From CAWHJN01 sp963829705 (GTDB lineage Bacteria > Bacteroidota > Rhodothermia > Rhodothermales > BA12): 64,000 bases of DNA. Below are positions 52,050-61,314 of the stretch, one piece after another. Each line of letters starts with the position of its first letter. The first letter of the stretch is position 1. The stretch covers positions 558,001-622,000 of the forward strand of contig CAWHJN010000005.1 in NCBI GenBank assembly GCA_963829705.1, read 5' to 3'. The notes under the pieces are model-generated. The model did not search any database. It saw nothing but the letters and a program-made list of their open reading frames with translations, and had not been told where the DNA came from. A program made the position numbers and the translations under genes.

Positions 52050-52315
52050 AACACGTTGGATGGATGTGTGATGGGTGGTGGGATCTCGTCCAGCAAAAGC
52101 ACCTGTGGGCTCCCTCGGGGTGGGGATGAGGAAAAGGCCCGGCTGTGCTGGCGAGGGAATACAAAAAAGAAAGTAGGGGTTAATCCTTCCTTTACATACC
52201 CTTGGCATTCCACTGGTTGCAGGCTTCGGCTGAGCCGTCCGGTGCCGATGGTGAACGGTGCATGGGGCACCCGGACGTGCCATACGGCGTACCGCGCGCC
52301 TCTTTCTTCGCTACG

Positions 52316-53284
52316 ATGCAGGCATCTACTCTCGACACCTCCCTCCAGATGGCCCTCGATGGCCACCTCCAGCGCGACGTTCCGCTCGCGCCTTTCACTA
52401 CGTTCCGCATCGGCGGCCCCGCTGATTACTTCTTCGAGGCGCATTCCGCCGACGATCTCGCCACGGCGGTCCTCGCCGCGCGCACGCACGATGTGCCATA
52501 CTTTGTGCTCGGGTTAGGAGCCAACATCCTCGTGGGCGATGACGGCTTCCGTGGCCTCGTCATCCGCAACGCCGCCCGGCACGTGCGCGTGGACGAGCAG
52601 CAGATGACCGTGTGGGCCGAGAGCGGCGCGGTGATGTATCCGGACGTTATCAACCGGGCCGTCGATGGCGGCCTGTCTGGTCTGGAACACTACGTCGGCA
52701 TTCCCTCGACGGTGGGCGGCGCGCTGTGGCAGAACCTCCACTTTCTCTCGCCGCCACCCGAGCGCAGCCGGACGATGTTCATCGAGGAGGTCGTCGAAAG
52801 CGCCGAGTTGCTGACGGAGGAGGGCGCGCGCACGACCGTCGGCGTCGATTATTTCGATTTCGGCTACGACTACTCGACGCTGCACGTGAAGCGCGACCTG
52901 GTGCTGTCGGCCACCTTCCGCCTCGTCCCCGGCGACCGGGCGCGGATGCACGCCATCATGGAGGCCAACCTCGCGTGGCGGCGCGAGCGGCACCCGCCGC
53001 TGGAAAGCGAGCCGAGCGCCGGGTCGATCTTCAAGAAAATCGAGGGCATCGGTGCGGGCCGCCTCATCGACGGGTGTGGCCTCAAGGGCGCGCGGCTGGG
53101 CGGGGCGGAGATCACCACGCGCCACGCCAACATCATGATCAACCGCGGCGGCGCGACGGCGGCGGACGTGCAGGGCCTCATCCGCCACGTACAGCAGACG
53201 GTGGAACAGGAGACGGGCCACCGGCTCGAACCGGAGATCGGTTTCGTGGGCGCGTTCCGCGAGCCGAATGCGTTTGGCGGCTGA
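52316..53284 (+). CDS. murB: UDP-N-acetylenolpyruvoylglucosamine reductase
   Basis: A 322-residue flavoenzyme, start ATG 52316 (MQASTLDTSLQMALDG). FAD-binding core: FTTFRIGGPADYFFEAHSAD, VLGLGANILVGDDGFRGLVI, and GLSGLEHYVGIPSTVGGAL. The catalytic region GAGRLIDGCGLKGARLGGAE and the YxxxS-like GSIFKK show the type lacking the extra insertion loops (short form). It reduces enolpyruvyl-UDP-GlcNAc to UDP-MurNAc in peptidoglycan synthesis. Monocistronic; the upstream 266-bp gap is shared with the divergent SusC gene. Confidence 0.95.
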   Translation: MQASTLDTSLQMALDGHLQRDVPLAPFTTFRIGGPADYFFEAHSADDLATAVLAARTHDVPYFVLGLGANILVGDDGFRGLVIRNAARHVRVDEQQMTVWAESGAVMYPDVINRAVDGGLSGLEHYVGIPSTVGGALWQNLHFLSPPPERSRTMFIEEVVESAELLTEEGARTTVGVDYFDFGYDYSTLHVKRDLVLSATFRLVPGDRARMHAIMEANLAWRRERHPPLESEPSAGSIFKKIEGIGAGRLIDGCGLKGARLGGAEITTRHANIMINRGGATAADVQGLIRHVQQTVEQETGHRLEPEIGFVGAFREPNAFGG

Positions 53285-53419
53285 TCTCAGACCGATTTCT
53301 CCGTTGCGGCAGCAGGAGCGCATCCGTCTGGCTTGTTTCACCCGCTCCTGTCCAGAAGAATCAGTCGAAAGCAATCCGCTCACAGTTGCCTGGCCAAGCA
53401 TTACGGCACACACGCGCCT

Positions 53420-54667
53420 TCATTGTGGGGCGGCGATCTCGCCGAAGACGAGCATGCGGCCGGTGAAGCGTTCCAGTTCGACGAGGCGGTGGGTGTAGTC
53501 GCGGAGGACGGCGGCGTACCGCTCCTCGGCGGCGAGGGCGACCCGCTGCGCGTCGAGCAGGGCGAAGAGCGGGACTTCGCCGAGCAGGTAGCCCTCCTGC
53601 GAGCGGGCGATGAGCGTGTCGGACTGCGGGCCGGTGCGTTCGCGGTAGCGGAGCACGGCGGCGCGGGCGGCCTGGTAGCCGCTCCACGTGGCGTCGGCCT
53701 CGGCGGCGAGGCGCAGGGCTGTGGCCTCGCCCAGCCACGTGCGGTCGCGCAGGCGGGCCGTAGCCACGGCGCGCGCGCCCCGGTACGAGGGCGTCCCCGG
53801 AATGGGAATCCGCAGGCCGATCTGGAAGCCGAAGCGCTCGAAGCCGTTGCCGAAATCCTGCGGGAAGACCTCGACGCTCAGGCCGGGAAAGCGCGCACCA
53901 CGCACCTCGCGCACGCCGAGCCCGGCGGCGGCCACGCCTGCCTGCGCGCTGCGCACCTCGGGCAGGGCGGGCAGTCGCTCGAACACCTCGGCACGCGCCA
54001 CGTCGGCGGGCCGGAACGTCAGCGGGCCGGGCGTCTTGATGGCGATGCCGGGGCCGAGGGTTGCCGTGGCTGCCGCCGCCACGCGGGCCTGCTCCAGCAG
54101 CAACTCGGCTTCGGCCAGCGCGGCTTCGGCCTCGGCCAGCCCGAGGTCGGCGCGCATCGTCTCCAGCCCGGCGGCCTCACCTACCGACTCGCGCAGCCGC
54201 GCCGCCTCCACGAGCTGCCGCGACAGCGCCACAGCTTCCGTCCGCAGCGCCGCGAGGCGCTCCGCGTACATCACGTCCACGAACGCCTTCTCAACGGCCA
54301 TCCGCAGCAGCGCGCGGCGCGCGTCGAGGTCGAGGCGCAACGCCTCGCCTTCCGCGTCGATGCGGCGCAGGCCGTAGTACGTGGCGAAGGGCGAGGCGAT
54401 AGACTGCCCCACGACGATGCGCTGCTCGGCGAAATCCGTCCCGGCGATGCCTTCGCGGGCGTACGCCACCGTGGGCACGCTGAAGCCGTAGCCCATCAGG
54501 CGTTCGCCCCGGTTGGCGGCGAGCGCCGCCTCGATCCGCCCGAGGTCCGGGTGTGTGGCCTCGACGCGGGCAAGGGCGTCGTAGACGGTGAAGGGCTGCG
54601 CCTGCGCCGGGTGGAACGCGAGAGACGCCATGAGGGCGGCGAGCAGCGAAAACGCGCGGCGGTTCAT
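53420..54667 (-). CDS. czcC: TolC/CzcC-type outer-membrane efflux protein
   Basis: A 415-residue protein, start ATG 54665-54667 (MNRRAFSLLAALMASLAFHP, signal peptide). Long amphipathic helices rich in Ala, Leu, Glu and Arg (LDARRALLRMAVEKAFVDVM; GYQAARAAVLRYRERTGPQS) are typical of TolC-family outer-membrane channels; the repeat of two similar halves is visible. Its start overlaps the stop of the CzcA-like pump (ATGA). Metal specificity follows the pump. Confidence 0.88.
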   Translation of the reverse strand: MNRRAFSLLAALMASLAFHPAQAQPFTVYDALARVEATHPDLGRIEAALAANRGERLMGYGFSVPTVAYAREGIAGTDFAEQRIVVGQSIASPFATYYGLRRIDAEGEALRLDLDARRALLRMAVEKAFVDVMYAERLAALRTEAVALSRQLVEAARLRESVGEAAGLETMRADLGLAEAEAALAEAELLLEQARVAAAATATLGPGIAIKTPGPLTFRPADVARAEVFERLPALPEVRSAQAGVAAAGLGVREVRGARFPGLSVEVFPQDFGNGFERFGFQIGLRIPIPGTPSYRGARAVATARLRDRTWLGEATALRLAAEADATWSGYQAARAAVLRYRERTGPQSDTLIARSQEGYLLGEVPLFALLDAQRVALAAEERYAAVLRDYTHRLVELERFTGRMLVFGEIAAPQ

Positions 54668-57600
54668 GCTTCCACCTCCTGCAACTGCACGGTGTGGGGG
54701 GCACTGGCGGTGCCATCGGCGTCGAAGGCGGGATGGCCGGGGTCGGGCGGGAGGCGGTCGTCCTTCTCGATCCAGTTGTAGACGACGGGCAGCACGAGGA
54801 GCGTCAGGAGCGTGCTCGTGATGAGGCCGCCGATGACGACGGTAGCCAGCGGGCGCTGCACCTCGCTCCCAGGCCCCACGTTGAAGGCCATCGGAATAAA
54901 GCCCAGCGACGCCACCAGCGCCGTCATCAGCACGGGCCGGAGACGGTCTGCCGAGCCTTCGAGCGACGCCTCGCGCACCGTCCGCCCCTCTCGCCGGAGG
55001 TGGTTGAGGTGCTCGATGAGCACGATGCCGTTGAGCACGGCCACGCCGAAGAGCGCCACGAACCCGATGCTCGCGGACACGCTCAGGTAGAGGCCGCGCA
55101 GCCACAACAGGAAGATGCCGCCGGAGAGCGCGAGCGGCAGGTTGAGAAAGACGAGCAGCGCGTAGCGGAAGGCCCCGAACATGAGGTAGAGCAGCCCGAG
55201 GATGATCAAGAGCGCCAGGGGCACGACGAAGAGCAGGTGGCGCGTGGCGCGCTGCTGATCCTCGAAGGCGCCGCCGTAGGCGAGAAACACGCCCGCGGGC
55301 ACGTCTACCTCTGCCTCGATGGCCTCTTGCAGGCGCGCCACGTACGTCCCGATGTCGATGCCGTCGAGGTTGATGCCGACGATGACGCGGCGCCAGCCGT
55401 TCTCGCGCGCGATCTCGCGCGGACCTTCCTCGGCAGTGATGCGGGCGACGCGTTCGAGCGGGATCGTCTCGCCGTTGGGGAGGCTCACCGGCGCGTCCAT
55501 GATGCGGCGCGGGTCGGAGCGGAGGGCCTCGGGGTAGCGCACGACGATGTCGAAGCGCCGCTGCCCCTCGAACACCTCGCTCACCGACTGCCCGCCCAGC
55601 CCGGCCTCGACCGTGCGCTGCACGTCGGAGACGTTTAACCCGTAGGCCGCCACGGCCTCGCGGTCGGCCTCGACGTTGAGGTACGGCTGGCCCTCGGTCT
55701 GCTCGACGAAAAAGTTGCCCGTGCCTTCGAGGCCCGGCAGCACGCGCGCGATCTCGTCGGCGACGGCGGCGAGCGTTTCGAGGTCTTCGCCGAAGACTTT
55801 GACGGCGAGGTCGCTCTTGACGCCGCTCGTCAACTCGTCCACGCGCATGGCGATGGGCTGCGTGAAGTTGTAGGCGAGGCCAGGCTCGGTTTCGAGGAGC
55901 GGGCGGATCTGCTCCTGGATGCCTTCCTTCGTCATCCCCTTGCGCCATTCGTCGCGCGGTTTGAGCACCACCCAGACGTCGGTCTGGTGGACGCCCATCC
56001 AGTCGTTGGCGAGGTCGGAGCGGCCCGTCTTGGGCACGATGGTTTCGACCTCGGGCACGCGCCGCAGGATCTCGCCTGCGAGCCAGTTGGCGTTCTCGAC
56101 GCTCTCGGCCAGCGTCACGCTCGGCATCCGCACCTGCTCGACGAGGATGCTGCCTTCGTCGAGTTCGGGCAGAAACTCCGTCCCCATCCGGCTCATGAGC
56201 ACGAGCGAGAGCGCGAAGACGCCGAGCGCCACGCCGATGATCTCTGCGCGGCGGTGGAGGTGGCGCTCCAGCCCGCGCCGGTACCACGGGCGCAGCCACT
56301 CCATCACCCGGTTGCGGCGCACCTTGACGCCGTTGCGGAAGACGAGCGCGGCCACGGCGGGCACGTAGACGAGCGCCAGCAGGAGCGAGCCGAACACGGC
56401 CGTCGCCACGGTGATGGCCATCGGGCGGAAAAGGATGCCTTCCGTTCCGCTGAAGGTGGCGACGGGCACGTACACCATCAGGATGATGAGCACGCCGAAA
56501 AAGATGGGCCGTGCCACCTCGTGCGCCGCCGCCCGGATGGTGTAGAGCGCGGGCCGCTGCCCCCGCTCTTTTTCGAGGCGGGACACCATGTTCTCGATCA
56601 TCACGACGGAGCCGTCCACGACCATCCCGAAGTCGATGGCGCCGAGGCTCATCAGGTTGGCCGCCAGCCCGAACTCGCGCATCCCGATAAAGGCGAAGAG
56701 CATCGAGAGTGGGATCACACTCGCCACGATGAGCGCGCCGCGGATCTCGCCGAGCAGCAGCAAGAGCACGGCGATGACGAAAAAGCCGCCTTCGAGCAGG
56801 TTGGCGGTGACGGTGTGCGTGGTGCGCTCGACGAGGTCACTCTGGTCGTAGAATTTTTCTACCCGCACGCCCTCGGGCAGGCCCACCCGGATCTCCTCGA
56901 GCCGGGCCTCGACGGCATCGATGACCTCGCGCCCGTTGCCGCCGCGCAGCATCATCACGATGCCGGTGATGACCTCGCCCTCACCGTCTTTGGTGACCGC
57001 GCCCTGCCGGAGCTGCCTGCCCAACTCCACGTCGGCCACGTCGCGCAGCCGCACGGGCCGCCCGCCGCGCGTGGCCACGACGACGCGCTCCAGATCCTGC
57101 GCGGTGCGGATCAAGCCGTAGCCGCGGATGATGTACTGCTCGCGGTTGTGCTCGAGGTAGTTGCCGCCCGCGACGCCGTTGTTGGCCGCGATGGCGTCCA
57201 TCACCTCGCCCAGCCCGACGCCCGCCGTACGCAGCCGCGCCGGGTCGGCGACGACGTCGTACTGCTTGACGTAGCCGCCGAAGGCGGTGATCTCGGTGAC
57301 GCCGGGGATCGTCTTGAGCTGCGGCCCCACGAGCCAGTCCTGGATCTCGCGCAGGTCGGTGAGCGAGTAGCCGTCGCCCTCGACGGTGTACTGGTAGATC
57401 TCGCCGAGCGCCGTCGAAATCGGCCCGAGCTGAGGCGCGTCGACGCCGTCGGGGAGTGCATCTACGACGCTCTGCACGCGCTGCGCGACGAGCTGGCGGG
57501 CAAAGTAGATGTCGGTGCCTTCGTCAAACTCGACCGTCACGGCGCTCAGGCCGAACTGCGAGATCGACCGTACCTCCTTCACATCCGGCAGCCCGTTCAT

Positions 57601-57816
57601 CACCGTCTCGATGGGAAACGAGACGAGGCGCTCGACGTCCGGCGGCGAGTAGCGGCCCGCTTTGGTGATGACGAGCACCTGCACGGGCGTCACGTCGGGC
57701 AGCGAGTTGATGGGCAGTTGCAGGAGCGCCACCACGCCGCCGACGGCGACGAGCGCCACGAGGGCGAGGGCGACGAACGTCTGCCGCAGGCTGAAATCGA
57801 TGAGGGCTTTGAGCAT
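54664..57816 (-). CDS. czcA: CzcA-type heavy-metal RND efflux pump
   Basis: A 1050-residue RND pump of the HME family. The start ATG 57814-57816 is chosen over the TTG two codons earlier because a GGAGG sequence lies 7 bases upstream of it. Two repeats of the six-TM/porter layout are visible. In TM4 the triad Asp-Phe-Gly-x3-Asp-...-Glu (IDFGMVVDGSVVMIEN, about residue 390-405) matches the CzcA Asp402/Asp408/Glu415 spacing, which points to divalent zinc, cobalt or cadmium-type HME1 rather than the copper-type motif. Substrate is inferred, not shown. Confidence 0.93.
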   Translation of the reverse strand: MLKALIDFSLRQTFVALALVALVAVGGVVALLQLPINSLPDVTPVQVLVITKAGRYSPPDVERLVSFPIETVMNGLPDVKEVRSISQFGLSAVTVEFDEGTDIYFARQLVAQRVQSVVDALPDGVDAPQLGPISTALGEIYQYTVEGDGYSLTDLREIQDWLVGPQLKTIPGVTEITAFGGYVKQYDVVADPARLRTAGVGLGEVMDAIAANNGVAGGNYLEHNREQYIIRGYGLIRTAQDLERVVVATRGGRPVRLRDVADVELGRQLRQGAVTKDGEGEVITGIVMMLRGGNGREVIDAVEARLEEIRVGLPEGVRVEKFYDQSDLVERTTHTVTANLLEGGFFVIAVLLLLLGEIRGALIVASVIPLSMLFAFIGMREFGLAANLMSLGAIDFGMVVDGSVVMIENMVSRLEKERGQRPALYTIRAAAHEVARPIFFGVLIILMVYVPVATFSGTEGILFRPMAITVATAVFGSLLLALVYVPAVAALVFRNGVKVRRNRVMEWLRPWYRRGLERHLHRRAEIIGVALGVFALSLVLMSRMGTEFLPELDEGSILVEQVRMPSVTLAESVENANWLAGEILRRVPEVETIVPKTGRSDLANDWMGVHQTDVWVVLKPRDEWRKGMTKEGIQEQIRPLLETEPGLAYNFTQPIAMRVDELTSGVKSDLAVKVFGEDLETLAAVADEIARVLPGLEGTGNFFVEQTEGQPYLNVEADREAVAAYGLNVSDVQRTVEAGLGGQSVSEVFEGQRRFDIVVRYPEALRSDPRRIMDAPVSLPNGETIPLERVARITAEEGPREIARENGWRRVIVGINLDGIDIGTYVARLQEAIEAEVDVPAGVFLAYGGAFEDQQRATRHLLFVVPLALLIILGLLYLMFGAFRYALLVFLNLPLALSGGIFLLWLRGLYLSVSASIGFVALFGVAVLNGIVLIEHLNHLRREGRTVREASLEGSADRLRPVLMTALVASLGFIPMAFNVGPGSEVQRPLATVVIGGLITSTLLTLLVLPVVYNWIEKDDRLPPDPGHPAFDADGTASAPHTVQLQEVEA

Positions 57817-57818
57817 GG

Positions 57819-58985
57819 TCAATCCTCCCCGTACTGCGCGTAGCGCCCGAGCGCTTTGAGGCTGAACACCTGGCTGACGGCGACCTCGTCGCCCGCCTCC
57901 AGCCCTTCCGTCACCACGGCGTTGGCGTCGCCGATCCGGCCCAGCGTAACCACGCGCCGCTCGAAGGTGCGGGCATCGCGGCGGACGAACACCGTCGCAG
58001 CGTCGCCTTCGTAGACGATGGCCGAGAGCGGGACGAGCAGGGCCGACGCGGTGGTGGCCGTCACGATCTCCATCTCGACGCTCTGGCCGGGCACCAGCTC
58101 GCGATTCGGCGTCGCCACGCGGACGTTGACGGCGACGGCGCGGCGCTCGGCGTCGGTGGCGGGCTGCACGGACGTGACGCGCGCTTCGACGGCGCGCTCG
58201 GCGTCGCCAAGCAGGCGGATCGTGACGGCGTCGCGGGGGCGGACGCGGGCGGCCTCGCCGGGCGAGACGAAGCCGCGCACGAGCACCTCGGCGCTGCCGA
58301 CGAGCGTGGCCAGTTCGTCGTAGGCCGCGACCGCCTGGCCCAGGTCGATCCGGTGGTCCTGGATAAACCCGGCGCGCGGCGCGGTGACGGCGACGACGGC
58401 GCGGCCCCCGTCGGTGGCGTAGCGGTCGAGCGCGGCGGCGGTGACGCCCGCAGCGGAGAGCCGGGCGCGGGCAGCGCCCACGAGCGCCTCGGCGCGGCGG
58501 CGGTCGGCCTCTGCCCGGTCGAGCACACTCTGCGCCGTGATGCGCTTCTCGACGAGCGGCCCGTAGCGCGCGACCTGCTGCTGCTGGAAGTCGGCCTCGG
58601 CGCGGGCTTCGAGGTAATCGCCTACGAGAGCGGCCAGTTCGAGGCTCTCGATGAGCGCGAGGGTCTGCCCGGCGCGCACGTACTCGCCCTCGTGCGCGCC
58701 GACGCGGACGACGCGCCCGCCGATGGGCGCGCTCACGACAGCGTACACCTCGGGCGACGGCTCGACGGTGCCCGGCACCGTCAGCACGACGGGCGCGGTG
58801 CTCGCGGCGATGCGGACCGTCTGCACGGCCAGTTCGGACGCCTGCGCGTCGTCGAGGCGGACGAGGCGCGCCGCGTCCACGCCCCGGATGGACGGCGGCG
58901 GTGGCGCCTCGGCGTCGAGGGGCGCAGGGATTTCACGCCCGCACGCGGCGAGGGCGAGCAGCAGGAAAAGGGAACGTCGGGGCAT
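57819..58985 (-). CDS. czcB: RND periplasmic adaptor (membrane fusion protein), lipoprotein
   Basis: A 388-residue protein, start ATG 58983-58985, lipobox LLLALAACGRE. Adaptor order: lipoyl/barrel-sandwich (PIGGRVVRVGAHEGEYVRAG), helical hairpin (YLEARAEADFQQQQVARYGP), beta-barrel (ARVTSVQPATDAERRAVAVN) and C-terminal domain (LVPLSAIVYEGDAATVFVRR). It links CzcA to the outer-membrane CzcC-like channel. The stop is 2 bases before the CzcA start. No metal-binding His-rich N-terminus of classic CzcB is visible. Confidence 0.92.
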   Translation of the reverse strand: MPRRSLFLLLALAACGREIPAPLDAEAPPPPSIRGVDAARLVRLDDAQASELAVQTVRIAASTAPVVLTVPGTVEPSPEVYAVVSAPIGGRVVRVGAHEGEYVRAGQTLALIESLELAALVGDYLEARAEADFQQQQVARYGPLVEKRITAQSVLDRAEADRRRAEALVGAARARLSAAGVTAAALDRYATDGGRAVVAVTAPRAGFIQDHRIDLGQAVAAYDELATLVGSAEVLVRGFVSPGEAARVRPRDAVTIRLLGDAERAVEARVTSVQPATDAERRAVAVNVRVATPNRELVPGQSVEMEIVTATTASALLVPLSAIVYEGDAATVFVRRDARTFERRVVTLGRIGDANAVVTEGLEAGDEVAVSQVFSLKALGRYAQYGED

Positions 58986-59076
58986 GACGGATGCGAAAGC
59001 GAGGAGCGTGCAGGGCGGGTGTGTGGACGGCGGTAGCCGGGGCCGCACCGCCCACACGGAGCCGAGGCACGATGCC

Positions 59077-59544
59077 TCAGATGAAGATGATCTGGGCGCC
59101 CGCTCCTTCCGCGAGCGCGTACATGTCGCCCACGGTGATGACCCCGGCGAGGTCGTCGATGAGGTCGTCCTCCTCGATCTTGAACATCTCCACGGCGAGC
59201 TTGCAGCCGTAGATCTCACCGCCCCCGGCGACGATCATCTCCAGAAACTCGGACACGGGTGGGATGTCGAGCTTTTCCATCTCCTCGTGCATCGTCAGGA
59301 ACGTGGGGTTGCCGGTGCCCAGGGTGTGGAGGCGGTCCTGGCGGTCCTTGCGGATCGCGTCGAGGCCGAAGAAGGTGAAGAACATCTTCGCCTCCATGCC
59401 TTCCATGAGGGCGCCGTTGGCCATGATGAGGCCCGCGTACACGTCTTCGGGCGTGCCCTTCGACACGATCACGAGGACTTTCTTGACGGGGTGTTTCTCC
59501 GCCTCGGCCGGGGCGTGTTGGGTGAAGGTCGTGGGGGTTTCCAT
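59077..59544 (-). CDS. DsrE/DsrF-like sulfur-relay family protein
   Basis: A 155-residue protein. DsrE-fold core: VKKVLVIVSKGTPEDVYAGL, EAKMFFTFFGLDAI, and GEIYGCKLAVEMF, where Cys (about residue 113) is the likely persulfide-carrying residue of DsrE2-type proteins. DsrE-family proteins relay sulfur between carriers. The gene lies 40 bp downstream of the DsrC/TusE-like gene in the same direction, and 91 bp upstream of the efflux genes. Confidence 0.88.
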   Translation of the reverse strand: METPTTFTQHAPAEAEKHPVKKVLVIVSKGTPEDVYAGLIMANGALMEGMEAKMFFTFFGLDAIRKDRQDRLHTLGTGNPTFLTMHEEMEKLDIPPVSEFLEMIVAGGGEIYGCKLAVEMFKIEEDDLIDDLAGVITVGDMYALAEGAGAQIIFI

Positions 59545-59584
59545 AGGGGTACCTCGTGGAAAAGGGGTGCGGAGGGGCGGCGCG

Positions 59585-59893
59585 TCAGACGCAGCTCGTG
59601 GGCTTGGGAATGCCCGCGATTTTGCTCGACATTTTCAGCGGGCCGCCGGGGAAGAGGTCGTAGAACTCCTTGATGGTGACGAGGCCCGACTTGCCGAGGC
59701 GGCGGATCGTTAGCGGCGTGCCCTCGGCGTAGCGGTCGCGGAGGTACTGGAGCACCTCGAAGTGCTGGTCGGTGAGCGTGATGCCGTGCGCGCGGGCGAT
59801 GTCGCGGGCGATGTCGGGCGTCCACTGGTCGGGGTTGGTGAGAAAGCCCTCGTCGTTGACGTCGACGGTCGTGGTGCCAAGGGTCTGTTGCAT
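59585..59893 (-). CDS. tusE: DsrC/TusE family sulfur-carrier protein
   Basis: A 102-residue protein of DsrC/TusE/DsvC type, with WTPDIARDIARAHGITLTDQ and the flexible C-terminal arm KIAGIPKPTSCV. Cys101 is the conserved penultimate carrier Cys (CysA); the second Cys about 10 residues before it, present in dissimilatory DsrC, is absent. It therefore looks like the TusE-type single-Cys form. It accepts sulfur from a DsrE-like or TusD-like donor; here the donor could be the DsrE gene next door. Confidence 0.92.
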   Translation of the reverse strand: MQQTLGTTTVDVNDEGFLTNPDQWTPDIARDIARAHGITLTDQHFEVLQYLRDRYAEGTPLTIRRLGKSGLVTIKEFYDLFPGGPLKMSSKIAGIPKPTSCV

Positions 59894-59927
59894 GGTTCCG
59901 GGGGTCTGAGGGTGAACGCCAGCGGGG

Positions 59928-61181
59928 TCAGGCGAGCTGGGGCGTGCCGACGTCTTTGCCGCGCATCGACATGTGGTTCGAGACGGGGATCGTCTTGCCG
60001 GTCAGGAGCATGTGCCAGTAGGCCCACTCGAAGGCGAGCTTGCCGAGGTGGTTGACGCGTGTCTCTTTGAGCAGGCTCATCGGCCCGAGGACGGGGATCG
60101 GGAATTTGCCCGGCAGCGGCTCGGTGTCGTAGTTGAAGTCGATGAGCGAGGCCTTGCCGTAGCCCGTCTCGATAAAGCAATTGGCGTGGCCGTCGAACGA
60201 GGCCGACAGCGGCTCGCCCGCGATGTAGTGGAGGACGTTCTCGGTCAGGATCTCGGCCCCGAAGTGCGCCACCGACCCGGCCTTCGACGTCGGGAGGTTT
60301 CCCGCGTCGCCGGCGACGAAAACGTTCGCGTGGTCGCGCGCCTGGAGCGTGCGCTTGTCGGTCGGGATGTACTGGAGCTCGTCGGTGTCGCCCATGCCGC
60401 TGGCCTCGACGAAGTCCGCGCCCATGTTGACCGGGACGGCCACGAGCAGGTCGAAGGGCACCTCGCGCTCGTCGTAGGAGACGAGCACCTTGCGGTCTTC
60501 GTCGACGCGCTCGACGTAGAAGTCGGGGACGACGGTGACCCCTTTCTCTTTCAACAGACCGCCCAGAAACGCCGCCGCCTTGGGCTTGGTGAAGGCCCCC
60601 GCGAACGGCGTCACGTAGGTGATCTCGACCTCGCGGCGCATCCCCCGCTCGGCGAAGAACGCGTCGGCCAGGAACGTGAATTCGAGCGGCGCGACGGGGC
60701 ACTTGAAGACGCTCTCGGCGAGCAGGATCACGAGCCGCCCGCCCTCCCACATGGCGAGGCGGTCGCGGAGCTTACGCGCGCCCTCGAAGGTGTAGAAGTC
60801 GAAAGCGTCGCGGTACCACAGATCTCCGTCGAGGCCGGGCGTCTGCTCGGGGCGCGGCGCCGTGCCGGTGGCGACGATGAGCACGTCGTACTCCAGCCGC
60901 CGCCCGTCGGCGAGCCGCACCGCGTTCGCCTCCGGCTCGATCTCCTCGACCTCGGCGATGATAAACGTGGCGTCGTCGGGGATGAAGTCGCGCTTCGGGC
61001 GGACGAACCGCTCGGCGTCGTAGATCTGAAAGGGGATGAAAAGGAAGCCGGGCTGGTAGTAGTGGTTTTCGTCTTTGTCGACGATGGTGAGGCGCCACTC
61101 GTTCAGGTCGAGCTCCTTGTGGAGCTTGTTGAGAATCATGGTTCCGGCCGTGCCCGCACCGAGGATGAGGAGATTTTTCAT
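59928..61181 (-). CDS. NAD(P)/FAD-dependent oxidoreductase, sulfide:quinone oxidoreductase-like
   Basis: A 417-residue flavoprotein: GAGTAG dinucleotide motif at residues 8-13, ATG motif LIVATGTAPRPEQ, second FAD site VFVAGDAGNLPTSKAGS. Two Cys residues fit the redox pair of SQR: Cys161 in VFKCPVAPLEF and Cys335 in GHANCFIETGYG. This supports sulfide oxidation to sulfur or polysulfide with quinone. A C-terminal amphipathic region (NHLGKLAFEWAYWHMLL) may bind the membrane. It heads the sulfur gene set (DsrC/TusE-like and DsrE follow). An AT-rich segment near 61205-61220 may hold its own promoter. Confidence 0.88.
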   Translation of the reverse strand: MKNLLILGAGTAGTMILNKLHKELDLNEWRLTIVDKDENHYYQPGFLFIPFQIYDAERFVRPKRDFIPDDATFIIAEVEEIEPEANAVRLADGRRLEYDVLIVATGTAPRPEQTPGLDGDLWYRDAFDFYTFEGARKLRDRLAMWEGGRLVILLAESVFKCPVAPLEFTFLADAFFAERGMRREVEITYVTPFAGAFTKPKAAAFLGGLLKEKGVTVVPDFYVERVDEDRKVLVSYDEREVPFDLLVAVPVNMGADFVEASGMGDTDELQYIPTDKRTLQARDHANVFVAGDAGNLPTSKAGSVAHFGAEILTENVLHYIAGEPLSASFDGHANCFIETGYGKASLIDFNYDTEPLPGKFPIPVLGPMSLLKETRVNHLGKLAFEWAYWHMLLTGKTIPVSNHMSMRGKDVGTPQLA

Positions 61182-61314
61182 GGTTCGAGGTGGTTTGGGT
61201 CCCTGTTTATTATTAGGTAGGCGCGGTGATGCTGCGGAGTAGCCCGGTGAAGCCTGTTTGGGATGTAGGCAGAAGTCAGTTTGGTGTGTGAGGGCATCTC
61301 TTTCCGCGAGGCCA

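Noticed and set aside
52050..52315. Bacteroidetes-type promoter (TTG / TAnnTTTG) upstream of susC
   Set aside because: The gap has an AT-rich stretch near 52155-52200, but no pair of boxes at correct spacing could be identified with confidence.
54668..56299. Extended reading of the CzcC-like gene upstream into the CzcA region
   Set aside because: This part is another frame of czcA (low-complexity Arg/Pro-rich translation); the signal peptide at 54667 is the true start.
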